A stretch of DNA of 64,000 nucleotides, taken from Ursus arctos. Taxonomy: Eukaryota; Chordata; Mammalia; Carnivora; Ursidae. Below the pieces are notes generated by a model. That model was not told where the DNA came from and did no database searches. It saw only the letters and a program-made list of their open reading frames with translations. Positions 46,599 through 58,123 of the stretch are shown here, piece by piece. Every line of letters begins with the position of its first letter. Within the stretch, counting starts at the first letter, position 1. A program made the translations under genes and the position numbers. Location: the NCBI RefSeq assembly GCF_023065955.2, contig NW_026622786.1:53367438-53431437 (forward strand), in the 5' to 3' direction.

Positions 46599-47129
46599 GA
46601 TCTGTGACAACATGGATGAATGTCATAAATAGAATGTTGAGCAAAAAAATACACAAAGGAGACATAATGTGCTCATAGTGTATGATTCTATTTATATGAA
46701 ATACAAAAAGCCAAAATTCATCTGTGCTATTAGAAGTCAGGGTAGTAGTTATCTGAGGGAGAAGTAGTGACTGAGAGGGAGCCCAAAGGGATTTTCTGGG
46801 GGGGTTATAGCTTAATCTGGGTGCGGGTTACACGGATGTGTTCAATTTGTGAAAACTGTCAAGCTGTATAATTATGACAAATGCACTTTCTGTATGTGTA
46901 TTGCATTTTAATAAAAAAATTTTTTTTTAATCTTTCCCTTTCCTTCTCTTCCCTTCCCTTCACAGATAAAATATTGGCAGGCCCCATGGCTTTTCCAGTC
47001 ATGCTTAGATAATAAATAGTTCTTTTGTTTGGGCATTAAAAAATCCACTCGAGCCTAATAATCACATAACTAAAGCCTAGTCCAGGGTAACCATCACAAC
47101 TTCAAGCTCTTGTCCAATATAAAGCTTTG

Positions 47130-47560
47130 CAACCCAGTGGGGGCCTGACCTAGGCGGGGAAGCCCACAGAGGAGGCAGTGATGTTCCTGGTCGGCTCCTT
47201 CATCAGTTCCCAGCTACTCCTGCTCACTGGCTGCTGGCTTGTCTAAGCCCTTAGATTCAGGCCAAGGCACAGGGGATTAGGGGAATGGCACTGTTTTATA
47301 TGGCCGGAGCAGCTGCAATGTACTTTGCTCCCCCGGATGCTGGCGCTTATGAAGTGCTTTTGTGGGTTTTCTGGAGAGCGTCCCACTGAGCACTCAGATG
47401 GCAGTGGCTCCCTGCCCCAGGCTGCCCAGCCCCACATACACGACGCTTGTCCTCTGGCAGCCGCTTTATAAGCTGCTCCCAGGCCGGGGCTTCCAAACAT
47501 ACCCTACACAGCCCGTCTCCCTTGAGGTCCTTTCTCCTTGCTGGGAAGTCTTCCTGAGCA
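47130..47560. other. GC-richer non-repeat patch; function unknown
   Basis: Stands out in an AT-rich window, with 'aggcggggaagcccacagag', 'cccaggccggggcttccaaa' and scattered CpGs. Frames on both strands (47243-47568 minus; 47362-47721 plus) overlap, and neither resembles a known protein. It could be a regulatory element, an untranslated exon or a decayed pseudogene. Confidence 0.4.
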
Positions 47561-48095
47561 TGATTCATTCTGAGAAGATTTTAGATCAGCTCCTTCTCAT
47601 GGGATCTACATCTTTCCTTCCTGGAAAACACAAATGTTTGCCCTGCTGTTTGTGGTACTGCCGATTGCTGCCAATACATTCCCCTCTCTGTACTCTGCTT
47701 GGGCTAGTCACTCACCTTTAGATGAGTGGGTTAGGTTAATGCACAGGTCTTCATGTTCCCCAAATTTCCAAGGTGCCCTTAGAGCTCCCTCACTTGGCTT
47801 GAGGTGAAGGAAAGTGACTCCTTTTCTTCCATCTGGAGAGTCAGTGAGTGGGCAATGCATAGCACACTGACTATTCTCTCCAAAGAAATCCCCTCTGACC
47901 TGGCCTTTGGGACATCATCACCTCTATGCTCTCAAGGTGAGTTTCTTAGCATCTTGCTCTAGTGCAGTGGAGACCCAGTCTATTAAGTTGCTCTCAAAGT
48001 GAGACAGCGAAGTCTTATTTTAACATCCTCTTACATGATTAATCTATTTCCCCGTCTCATGTAGCATAGGTTTTCTCTCTTGGCTTTTGTCGCTT
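47561..48095. other. No gene seen; unassigned
   Basis: Nothing recognised with confidence. Confidence 0.4.
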
Positions 48096-48099
48096 TCAG

Positions 48100-48260
48100 T
48101 TTTGTGTTTTAGTTATTGATGTGCCATATCAAACTTCCCCTACTAAACTATAGGTTTTTGGAGAATAGGGTTCAAATCTGATTTAACTTTGTGTCCTCCG
48201 TAAAAGCTAGTGGAGCACTGGTACAGAGTTGGAGCTTAATGAATATCAAGGAAAGGAACA
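48100..48260 (+). mobile_element. L2 3' end
   Basis: 'cccctactaaactataggtt', 'aactttgtgtcctccgtaaa', 'gttggagcttaatgaatatc'. Sense L2 terminus. Confidence 0.7.
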
Positions 48261-48369
48261 GGTAAATAATTAGAGCTGCCCCTGCAGGACTGGACACTTT
48301 GAGCAGGGCTAAACCTGAACTTCCAGTATCCCCAAGGGTTTCCTGACTCTGTAACCATGTTTAAAACAC

Positions 48370-48700
48370 ACTCATTTGTTTCCTATTTACTCAACAGATA
48401 TTTTTTGAGAATTTATTATGTGGCAGGTACTGGGTAAGTGATTGGAAATAACACAAACATAGCCTCTACCTTTTTGGAGTTTAGAATTGAATCAGAATGA
48501 GTTTGATATGAGAGATGAGTAAGCTTTGGCTAGGTGTCTAGGAAGAAGAAGAACCAATCCCTGCAGGGAAATAACTGCCAAGTACTCTTGACTCAGACGT
48601 GAGAATGCGTGGATGTGTCCAGAGAGCGTAGGTGAGCCAGGTGGTAACAGAGGAGCCTGAAATAAGCACAGCCCAGGCTTGCTCAGTGTTATTGTGGAGG
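48370..48700 (-). mobile_element. L2 fragment
   Basis: 'acagatattttttgagaatt', 'tatgtggcaggtactgggta', 'ctttttggagtttagaattg'. Antisense L2. Confidence 0.65.
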
Positions 48701-49034
48701 GTGAAGTGAGTCTATGGAACAGACACAGGTGGGCTTGGGCAAACAACAGTTGTCTCTGAGGGTGGCTCTGAAACCTGGTTTACCTCAGCATGGGGAAGTC
48801 ATAGTCCTTAAAAATATGATTTACAGCATCCTCTAAATCCTTTGTTAAATGTACTCATTCTGGTTAATGAAAATAAACACTGAGGTATCTTTTTGTGATC
48901 GTATCTGTCTCTCAATCAATAAACAACCTTGTCAATTTTGTATGACATTTAAAGGTTCATGCTTCATTATGTCACTGAATAAGGGACTTGTTATCTCCCC
49001 TCAATTCTCCCTACTGCACACACTCTCATTCTCT

Positions 49035-49037
<3 letters not shown>

Positions 49038-49095
<58 letters not shown>
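49038..49095. repeat. (CT)n(CA)n compound microsatellite
   Basis: About 15 CT units followed by 14 CA units. Confidence 0.95.
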
Positions 49096-49097
<2 letters not shown>

Positions 49098-49099
49098 CA

Positions 49100-50955
49100 A
49101 GAAGCTCATGCTATTTGGCTGCTCTAAAGTCAGGTACTTACTTACCTTTCATTAAACTGATTGACAAGGAATTTGAAAAGTGACCTTAGGGAAAGAATAT
49201 GGATTATCCCAACTGAACCTTTAACAAAATCATGCCAAGTTTGCCTGAGGGAACAAAGGAGTTCTGCAAAATAGGCTGAATTGGTCACATTTTCTCACCA
49301 TGAGAATACCATGCACAATCATCTCAGCAGCAAAACTCAAAGCCACATGAAGAACCAAGTGTGTGGTCTGGAATATTAACAATACATTTTAATTTGAAGG
49401 CATTTTTGCCTGTAGGGCTTTGGGCACTTAAACAGAAAAAAATAACTAAAAACAAAAGAAGATCAAATAAAATGACAGGCCAATCATAATCTCTAGTCTA
49501 CAAGCAAAGAGCTGCCATGACTCCTAATAACATGCGAATGAGCAAGATTTATGGAGTGTTGTGTAACAGAATAAAAGATATTAAAAATAGAGAAGAAACA
49601 AGTCTTCATAATGCCATTGTTTATTGGTGCAAAATGACTCTAAGACACCCACTGACTAATGCAGTATAACCTACAAACCATGGGAAACTCAAAAGTATCC
49701 AAGCTCTAATATTGAGCCTTGGCACACAAGGTGCACTCTGATAGTTGCATTTATCTTTTATGCGGCAAGAGAATTCCTTCCAGTATTTTGTGGTCTGGCA
49801 AGCATCAGCAGTCAGTGTTACATCATGGCTGTGGTCCATGCCACAGGTGAAGGTCAAGGACGAGGCTAGAATAAGCATCTACACGGAAGTTGGAAAGGAT
49901 GTGTAAGGAGACAGAAGCAAGAGATTGCTAGTGGTTAAAATTGGATGGACAGGAACATACTATTTGGTGCAGGAAAAGGAGATCTAAAACACAGTCCAGG
50001 AGCCAAGTCTTACAGCCAGAAAGAGAACGGGTTCTTGAAAATAACAACAGCAATCAAAAAGCCAAGGCACAGAGCTCAGTGGAGATAGCAAGTCATGAAG
50101 ACTGAAAGCCAAAGTGGATGAGTGAAGACATGAGGAGAAGATTCCAGGAACAGGGCAGGGTTGAAGCTGACTTGGGAAACCAAATGGGGAAGCAGGGAGG
50201 TCTGTGCTTACTCAGAGTGGTCAGACAAAACACTTTGTGACAATGAACATCTCTTTCAGATGGCTGCGACAGAGATATTTCAGCTGATAGATGAAATTAA
50301 TACCAGATGGCTCCAAAAGAGAGGCTTCTCATGGGATTGCTGTTTTTTCCTTCCTCAAGAGGAAGAAAGTTGAGCGATAAGGCAATGCCTATCCTCCAAC
50401 AAGATCTCCAAGTCTCTTTTGTAGAACACATCTTATAAGAAACTCAAATACAAACATGGAACACAACTTGTAAAATCCTCAAACTACTCTGTGGTCAAAC
50501 ACATTTAAAAAATGCTACATATAATCTTCTTTGTGATTTACAATGTGCATTAGTATATTAAAGGTTCTGAAAAGTCCCACAGTAAAGAAGCCTATTTAAC
50601 TTTGTTAACCATATTTAATGCAATGTTTCTCATACTTGCTTGACTGTGGAACACTTTCACATAACACTTAATTTCCTAGAACTTTCTTTTCTAGAACATT
50701 TGCTATATTCACCCTTGTATTCAATATAAAGACAAAATCCACCTTGATCCAACTATATGGAGATCACAGAAAACACTTGCTTTCATAGTATAAATAAATT
50801 GATACCAGGTGTGGACACAATATTGCTCAGAGAAAGCCCTTGTTATTTATTTATTTAAAATATCTATTTCCAAAAAGGATTTAAAATGGTATGTGTGTGC
50901 TGTGAGTCGTCACCTGGTGTCTGGTTAGCAATGACAAGGACAATCATTTAATTAC
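49100..50955. other. 1.8 kb with no recognised gene
   Basis: An 85-codon minus frame (49621-49878) is cysteine-bearing but unrecognised. 50620-50790 has a faint hAT-like start ('caatgtttctcatacttgct'). No confident call. Confidence 0.4.
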
Positions 50956-50973
50956 ATTTACTTCTGTTTTTCT

Positions 50974-51172
50974 TTTTCTTTTTTTTTTAAGATTTTATTT
51001 ATTTATGTGACAGAGAGACAGCCAGCGAGAGAGGGAACACAGCAGGGGAGTGGGAGAGGAAGAAGCAGGCTCATAGCGGAGGAGCCCGATGTGGGACTCG
51101 ATCCCAGAACGCCGGGATCACGCCCTGAGCCGAAGGCAGACGCTTAACGACTGCGCCACCCAGGTGCCCCCC
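50974..51172 (-). mobile_element. CAN-SINE (SINEC), full length
   Basis: Antisense bear-type. The 15-bp TSD 'tacttctgtttttct' is perfect (50959-50973 and 51173-51187). Confidence 0.95.
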
Positions 51173-51371
51173 TACTTCTGTTTTTCTAGGAGGAATGACA
51201 TGAGCAGTCATGATAAACCAGGCAGTAGGTACTGAGTACTTTGAGGATGAGCACATGATTTTGCAAGTCTGGTCATTAGATGTAGAGTAGTGAGGCAACA
51301 GGATGGCTGCTTAGGTAAAGGTGGACAACATTTCTCAAATCCATCAAACTCAGCACATAAAAATGGAGATC

Positions 51372-51474
51372 GGGGCACCTGGCTGGCTCAGTTGGTGGAG
51401 TATGTGACTCTTGAGACTCTTGATCTTGGTTTCATGAGTTCAAGCCCTGCACCGGGTTTAAAGTTTATTTTTTA
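51372..51474 (+). mobile_element. Short b-type CAN-SINE
   Basis: 'ggggcacctggctggctcag', 'tgatcttggtttcatgagtt'. Contains a small internal duplication of 'gactcttga'. The 13-bp TSD 'aaaaatggagatc' is perfect (51359-51371 and 51475-51487). Confidence 0.93.
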
Positions 51475-51489
51475 AAAAATGGAGATCAT

Positions 51490-51935
51490 ACTTTTGGTGT
51501 CTGGCCAACTTTATGTTGCAAACAACTTGTGCAGAATTGTGATTGCTGTAACAGAGTTGGGTATGGAACCAGTAGTTTTTAAAGCCTTTGGACTGCGGGT
51601 AGGTATGCCTTTTCCAGAGATGGGCCAGGGCCAGCAAATGGATTAGGTCTAACTGAAGATTGAGCTTTTGCACTGTGACAGAACAATGTTTGGTTACTTC
51701 CAACTCCTTTTCTGGAGCCTTGTACTTCCAATTATATTTAGCTAGAGGTGGATTTTTTTCAATGCTATTGAAGGTTATAAAGGATACATGCTGTTAGCAT
51801 AAAAATAAGAGAAGAGACGGCTTAAGAGACACTGAAGACAGACAAGTTTTAACATATTTCTAAGTAGAGATTCAGAAGAATAATAAAGAGAATGCAGAAG
51901 AAGGAATAGTTCAGAATAGCCAAAATTTTCCAGAA
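51490..51935. other. No gene seen; unassigned
   Basis: Nothing recognised. Confidence 0.45.
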
Positions 51936-51937
51936 AT

Positions 51938-51964
51938 TAAACACACACACACACACACACACAC
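51938..51964. repeat. (AC)n microsatellite
   Basis: About 13 AC units. Confidence 0.95.
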
Positions 51965-51979
51965 GACTAATCCTCAGAT

Positions 51980-52720
51980 TTGGAAAGTCCAAAAAATTTC
52001 AGGAAAGATAAGGAGAAAGAAATTATCACTGAGATATAAATAATAGTGAAACAATAAAATATCAAGGGTAAAGAGGAGCCCTGAGAAGCAACTAGAGAGT
52101 CAAGACTTTCTACAAAGATATTGCAAATAGCCTGACTGACTTTCCAACAACAATAATGAAAACCAGAAGACAATGAATGATATTTTTAAAGCACTGGGTG
52201 AAAACAATTGTCAACCTACAATGGAGTATGTGGTGAAATAATCTTTCAAGAAGGGGAGGGAAAGATTAAGATATCCAGGCTAAAAGAAAACAAGATAACA
52301 GAATTTACCAATATTTCTTAAGGATAATTCTCAAGGATGAGCTTTGGGTAGAAGTAATACCAAATGGAAAGTCTCAGATGCAGAAAGAAATGGCCAGCCA
52401 AGATTTCTGTATATATGTAGGTAAATCTAAACAAATAGTAACCACATAAAATAATATTTACTTTGTCAAATTAAAAAAAACATAAAACCAAATACTGGAT
52501 AAAAATGGTATATATTTTGGGAAAAGATTGATTACATCTGAAGCATTAGTATCTTTATATTTGGAAAAAATATAAAGATTTTAACATTAGACTTTTTAAC
52601 ATATCCATGTTAAAGTATTTGGGGTAACTACTGAAAAGAATATGGAAAAAATAACCTTCAAATTCATAGAAGGCGAAAAAAAGAGGGAGATAAGCTATCA
52701 AGAGTAAAAGACCTCAGTAT
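51980..52720 (+). mobile_element. Old L1 or HAL1-type element
   Basis: 'atgaaaaccagaagacaatg', 'gcactgggtgaaaacaattg', 'gtaggtaaatctaaacaaat' are in the order of an ORF1-containing HAL1/L1M element. Broken frame. Confidence 0.6.
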
Positions 52721-52724
52721 AAGA

Positions 52725-53845
52725 GGTCTTCAGGTTAAAGAAAATAGTAAAGCCCATATCATTATGAGGAATTCTTTCTTATCATTTCTTCCAGATTCCT
52801 CAGGTCCCCTCCTTCATCAGTAGCACCTGGCAGTGGAGAAGATGACTTAGAGGCAGGACACCAGAGAGGCAGAACTTTCGTGGAAAGGAGGAGGAATTAA
52901 AAGAACTGAAGAACTATGGAAGTTCTAAGGGATGGAAGGAGGGAAAGGATGCAGGGAGAAGGCTCTCTGTTGGCTGTGGTCTAAGAACACATAGGTGTGA
53001 TCAAGCAGTTCAAAGATATGAGACAAAGAGGTTTCCTAATGTTGATACTGCATGAGAAAGTGCTGAGAGAGAAACTCAAGCTAGTCAAGGAGTCAAGTCA
53101 ATGCCACACATAGCTGCCATGATAGAAGCTCTCAGCACTGAGGAGAACCCAGTGCTGCCAGGGCAGCATGCGATAGGCAGGCTTCTTTCTCATGTTTCCA
53201 TAAGAACACTTGTTTGACAAAAACCAGCTTATCATGTGTACAACCCCACCCTAAGCACTACATGCCCATGATCATTTGACATAGCCCCTGCTGTCTTGGG
53301 GTGAGAAAATTCATGTACATAAAAGGTTGAATAAAAGGTTCTGAAGAAAGGGGTGGTTGTAGAAAGGGAGGTAGAGGTGGAAGAATTTGAGAAATGGGTC
53401 ACTGGGATGGATGTGACCACCATGTGTGAGTGGAGGGTGGAATCGATCAGGCAAGCATGCAAAGCTGAACACTGAAGTTAACCTCTCGATGGACTTTTTT
53501 TTTTTTAGTTGTTCTTTGTAAGTTTAATGTCAACGATTATAAAGATGCTTTAAACACGCACACCTACACACACACTATTATGACACAGCACTTGTGGGGT
53601 CATGGGACTTCTTGCTTCTGCAATAACAATGCAGTGAACATTTGTCTTTTTATTTTTGTCTCTTCATGTCTGAACCTCCTTCCTATGTTTGGGAATTTCT
53701 CACGTTATGAGGAACAGCCCTTATTCCTCATAGATGTTAAAATAGCAGACACTGGCTTCTCCAGCCTCCATTGTAGTATTGGTCAGACAAGCTAGGCTCT
53801 GCACAACAGAGGACTGAATTGGAAGCCGGTGGTGGGAAGAAGTGG
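52725..53845. other. 1.1 kb with no recognised gene
   Basis: Purine-rich patches; frames of 71-76 codons are unrecognised. Confidence 0.4.
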
Positions 53846-53849
53846 GGTC

Positions 53850-54240
53850 TGCTTATGTTGTGTTTAGGTGGCAGCAGTGGCAGTGAGGACAGGGTGCAAG
53901 GATGGTGACTGAAGTGGAGGCTCTGGTGGCAGTAGTGATGACGGGGGTGGAGGCTGCCATGCAGGAGTTGCAGCTTTCTAGAGGCAGCAGGGACAATGTC
54001 TCTTGTGGCAGCTCTACTGCCCCGTGTCTAGTGATGCTGGCAGTGCCAGCTGTAGCACTGGGGACCCAGAGGGAGCTGCAGTTTTGCATTGTGATTTTGG
54101 TCATTGTACCTGGCTCTACAGCCTCCAAACCTGGTTCTCCAGCTCTCCAGAAGACACCGCAAGCTCCTCAATATACTTTTCTGCTTAAGTGAGCCTAAGT
54201 TTCTGTTGCTTACACTTAACAATCCTGACTGATAACTGAA
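53850..54240 (+). mobile_element. Possible ancient LTR-like repeat
   Basis: Ends 'tttctgttgcttacacttaa' then 'caatcctgactgataa', a 3' end seen in ancient mammalian LTRs. The overlapping frames (53853-54222) are low complexity and are not genes. Confidence 0.35.
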
Positions 54241-54317
54241 GTCTTTGCTTTAAAAAAAAATGCGGGTATAATTCCACAAGATACCCTTCTTGTGAACCAA
54301 GCCAATAATGCCTCAGA

Positions 54318-54835
54318 ATTAGTTTTTCATTCGTTCAACGAATATTTATCAGGCTTCTATTTTATGTCAGACATTGTGTCAGACACCCTGAATGTGTGAC
54401 CAACACAGATACTATCCCTGCCACTATGCAGCTTACAGCCTAGTAGAAAATACAGATATTACATAAATAATAAAAAGTGTATCGCCTGATTTCTAGAAAA
54501 TGCTAAGTATGGTTATATGCTATGGGAAGCCTAACATAGGGAACTACCTGGTTTTAGGTACCAGGAAAAGCTTAGCATGACACATGAATGATTTGCAGGA
54601 GTTAACAAGGGAAAGAGAAGCAGAATGACAAGATAGTATTTCAAATGTGGGAATATTTTGAAGACCCAGAGGTGAGAGACACAGTGTGGATTTTGAGAAT
54701 CTAAAAGAAATTTTGTCTGACTAGAGGAAAGAAAATGAAATATGGGGAGAATTAACAGAAGAGATTGGAGACATTAGTGAAAGACTATGAAGGGCTTTGT
54801 AAACCATGACAGTTCTCTGGGTTTCTGAGACCCTC
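54318..54835 (-). mobile_element. L2 fragment
   Basis: 'cattcgttcaacgaatattt', 'gcagcttacagcctagtaga', 'gaagggctttgtaaaccatg'. Antisense L2 from its 3' end inward. Confidence 0.8.
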
Positions 54836-54948
54836 CATCTACGCAGTCAGTTGCCACAACCTGTATTCATTTGCCCCAGAGAAAAGAGGACACAAAGGAA
54901 CCCAAAGAAAATTTAGAACTCAATTGAGTTTCTAAGTAGATTATTTTG

Positions 54949-55345
54949 TATTGTGGGCTGAATTGTGTCCCCCTCCCCCAAATTCATATGTTGAAGTCTT
55001 AACACGCAGTACATCAGAATGTAACTATATTTGGAGATAGTGTCTTTAAAAAGAATCAAGGTAAAAAGATGGTGTATGGGGGGTCCCAAATGAACATGAC
55101 TGGTTTCTTTACAAGGAGAGGAGATTAGGACATTGATAACACACAGAGTGAGGAGAGACCATGTGAAGACATGGCAAGAAAGTAGCCATATGCAAACCAC
55201 AGAGAGAGGCCTCAGGAGAAGCCAACCCTACCAACACCTTGATCTTGGACTTCTGGCCACCAGAGATATGAGAAAATAAATTTTCGTTGTTTAAGCCACC
55301 CAGTTCGTGGTATTTTGTTATGGCAGCTCTAGAAAAACCAATATA
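54949..55345 (+). mobile_element. Solo MLT1-type (ERVL-MaLR) LTR
   Basis: 'gggctgaattgtgtccccct', 'aaattcatatgttgaagtct', 'caccttgatcttggacttct', 'gttgtttaagccacccagtt'. Flanked by 5-bp TSD 'ttttg' (54944-54948 and 55346-55350). 397 bp. Confidence 0.85.
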
Positions 55346-55351
55346 TTTTGA

Positions 55352-56385
55352 AACCTAAACAGAGACAATTGTCTTGAAAGTCAAAGAGCTTTTGAGTTGT
55401 AAGACTCAGGATTCTTGAAAGAGAAAAGATTTTCCACATGCTCAAAGCCTGGTTTTGAAAATCCAGAGGCAAATGTATAAGAGTTAGTACAGAAATTAAA
55501 TAACATAAATACATGCATTGGAAAGAATGCATAATGATTTTAAAAGATAATCATTATTATTTTAAAGATAAAATAGACTTAGAGGAGGGAGTAGATATCA
55601 GAAACTGTCTTGGGGAAGGGATCGTGTGATCCTATCCTGTACCGGGCCAGTGGAAACCCCAGAGAAATTTGGGAGTAGCTCAAACAACAGGGAATCTAAT
55701 CTTCACCTCTTAGACTGTGGTTTGGAAGAACCAAATCTTTTAGACCAACCAGTATTCAGCCTGGAGCTAAGCACTGGGGCAACAGTGGCTAAGTGAATGT
55801 ACCCTGGGATGAAGTTAAGGGCAGTTCGAGAAAATCTTGAGCATACAGTGTGGAGCAGGAAATCAGCTCTGTGCCTAGCAAAGTGGTGTGGATTTGTTTA
55901 AGAGAGGCCAGTAGACTCAAAGGAGCCTTGAGATTGGGATAAGGAGTACAGGAACCTGCTAGCTGGAAGCTTTGGGGAGATAAAGGTAATCTTAACAGAT
56001 GCAGGGAAACATAAAGATGAAGGACCAAAAACTGCTGGGGGAAGAGACCCTGGGGTCTCCACCTCACCACCCTCCATTGTGGGGAGCCACCTCATCAGAC
56101 ACCGGCAGATGATAGAGGATGCCAACAGGCCACATACCTCACCACATCAGAGCAACCAGACAAAGGTAAGTTCTCCCCAACAGGCAGAAAGAAGAGGGAT
56201 AAAACAGAAGAAAATATCACTGAATTTGACTGAGAAAGCAATTGTTTGACTCAGAATAATACATTACACAGTGATATAAAGAATAAAGGAAGTCTGTGGC
56301 CCACGACATTCATATTTACTGTTCTTACAGATAAGGATGCTCTAGGACCATAATGTGAAGAGGTATCGGTTATAAGAAAGAGAAG
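55352..56385. other. 1 kb with no recognised gene
   Basis: Two overlapping minus frames (55789-56125) are unrecognised. A strong donor-like site AAG|GTAAGT lies at 56165, unsupported by other exon evidence. Confidence 0.4.
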
Positions 56386-56386
56386 T

Positions 56387-56490
56387 GGGGCACCTAGGTG
56401 GCTCAGTCAGTTGAGCATCCAACTCTTCATTTCGGCTCAGGTCATGAACTCAGGGTACAGGGCTCAGATCTCTCTACTGGGCTATCTGGT
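56387..56490 (+). mobile_element. CAN-SINE fragment, degenerate
   Basis: 'ggggcacctaggtggctcag', 'catttcggctcaggtcatga', then 'cagatctctctactgggcta'. The tail is missing. Confidence 0.85.
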
Positions 56491-56624
56491 GTGGCCTACA
56501 ATTATAAAACTCTCCATGGTGAGTCTGGTTGGGGAATTTTGTTGGTATTTTTGTGGTGCACTAATGAGATAAAGAGCTCAGACACTGATTCCTAATGATG
56601 TGAATCACTTTCATCCTAAGAGGC

Positions 56625-57068
56625 TTGTGATAGACAGTCTTCAATGATCCCCAATTCCTGGTATTTATGCCCTTGTGTAGTCCTGCATTGAATAGGGCTT
56701 ACCCTGTAACCAATAGAATATCCCAGGAAGAACATAATATATATGCTCTTAGACTACTAAGTCTAAGAAAAAGACCATAAGAGACAGTGCCACTTCTTTC
56801 TTGCTCTCCTGGATCACCTGCTTACTCTGGGGGAAGTGAGTTCTCATGTCATGAGGCCTCTCAAGCAGTACGAGAGAGCTCCTACCAACAGCCATGTGAG
56901 TGAGCCATCTGGAAGCAGATTCCCTAGCCCCAGTCAAGCCTTCAGATGATTTTGACCCTGATTTCAGGCCAACATCTTAACTGCAACCTCATGAAAGATC
57001 CCAAGCAGAACCACACAAGTAAGCCATTTCCTAAAGGCCTGACCCATAGAAACTGTATAAAATAATCC
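56625..57068 (+). mobile_element. MLT1-type MaLR LTR, 3' end replaced by a SINE tail
   Basis: 'tgatagacagtcttcaatga', 'acagccatgtgagtgagcca', 'gacccatagaaactgtataa' follow the MLT1 consensus. A SINE tail begins at about 57069. Confidence 0.75.
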
Positions 57069-57149
57069 TCTCTTCCCCTCCCCCGTTCATGCTCTCTTGT
57101 GAAAATGCTCTTTCTCTCAAAAAAATATATAAAATCTTAAAAAAAAAAA
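57069..57149 (+). mobile_element. CAN-SINE 3' tail, 5'-truncated
   Basis: 'ttcatgctctcttgtgaaaa', 'aaaatatataaaatctt', then A10. Only the last 80 bp of a SINEC. Confidence 0.75.
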
Positions 57150-57185
57150 GAGTACTGAAGTTACTCTTTTGTAAAAGAGAGTAAA

Positions 57186-57858
57186 TCAGTTATCTATTGA
57201 GATGTAAGAAATAACTCTAAAACTTAGTAGCTTAACCACCCCCCCCCCAATTTAGCATGTCTCATAAGCCTGTGGTTGGACTAGGATGTCCTACTGCTTC
57301 TGTCTGGGCTCACTCATGCAGCTGTAGTCACCTGGCAATTCAGCTGGGGTAAGTTGGTCTAACTGACATGTCTAGGGTCTCATCTAGGACAGTTAGAACA
57401 GCTGGGATTGCCAGGACTGTCTCTTCAGGTGGTCTTTCAACTGGCTCTTCTGTGAAGCCTGGTTGTGTCAGGGTTCCAAGCGGGTGAGCATGATAATCTC
57501 AATGTATATCTTCTTTTTTTTTTTTTTTTTTTTAAGATTTTATTTATTTATTTGACAGAGATAGAGACAGCCAGCGAGAGAGGGAACACAAGCAGGGGGA
57601 GTGGGAGAGGAAGAAGCAGGCTCATAGCGGAGGAGCCTGATGTGGGGCTCGATCCCAGAATGCCGGGATCAGGCCCTGAGCCCAAGGCAGGCGCTTAACA
57701 GCTGTGCCACCCAGGTGCCCCTCAATGTATATCTTCTGTTAAGTCCTACTGGTCAATGACAACCACAAGTTCAGCTATGATTCAAGGGGTGGGAGACAGG
57801 CTCCATTTCTAGATGAGAATACATGTAAAGAGTTTGTGGTCAATTTTAATCCACTACA
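57186..57858 (-). mobile_element. MLT1-type MaLR LTR, split by a SINE
   Basis: 'cagttatctattgagatgta', 'aaacttagtagcttaaccac' and, after the SINE, 'gattcaaggggtgggagaca'. Antisense MLT1, opposite to the neighbour at 56625. Confidence 0.75.
57515..57720 (-). mobile_element. CAN-SINE (SINEC), bear-type, full length
   Basis: Antisense; 'agacagccagcgagagaggg'. The 17-bp TSD 'ctcaatgtatatcttct' is perfect (57498-57514 and 57721-57737). Confidence 0.96.
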
Positions 57859-57998
57859 GTGATGTTGGTCACTTCTTGAAAATTCAAGCAATACAAAGGA
57901 ATACAAGAAGAAAGCTATAAATCACCCCAAATCTAATCATCCATAAATAAGAAATGTTAATATTTGATAAACACCATTATTTAAAACATATCTATATG

Positions 57999-58107
57999 GG
58001 GGCACCTGGCTGTCTGTCAGTAGAGCATGTGACTCTTAATCTCAGGTTCATGAGTTCAAGCCCCACGTTGGGCCCCACATTGGACATAGGACTTACTTAA
58101 AATAAAT
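57999..58107 (+). mobile_element. Short b-type CAN-SINE
   Basis: 'gggcacctggctgtctgtca', 'catgagttcaagccccacgt'. A 'gggccccacatt' unit is duplicated near the end. TSD near 'atatctatatg' on both sides. Confidence 0.88.
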
Positions 58108-58123
58108 AAAATATATCTATATG

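Larger units (their letters stand above)
44640..46920 (+). mobile_element. Old L1 with deletions and three SINE insertions
   Basis: ORF1-region phrases at 44900-45300 ('ttatccaaactgaagaaaag', 'agtgacatgtgggacaacaa'), ORF2 RT phrases at 45520-46140 ('gaaaactttggcccagatgg', 'aaaaattcttagcaaaatat'), and 3' UTR from 46600 ('gtcaagctgtataattatga', ending in an A-run at 46920). SINECs at 45872, 46152 and 46406. Coding capacity destroyed. Confidence 0.75.

Noticed and set aside
49621..49878. 85-codon cysteine-containing minus frame
   Set aside because: No recognised domain, no flanking gene structure; length is within chance for this window.
56161..56171. Strong splice donor AAG|GTAAGT
   Set aside because: A single donor-like site is common by chance; no acceptor, frame or transcript evidence accompanies it.
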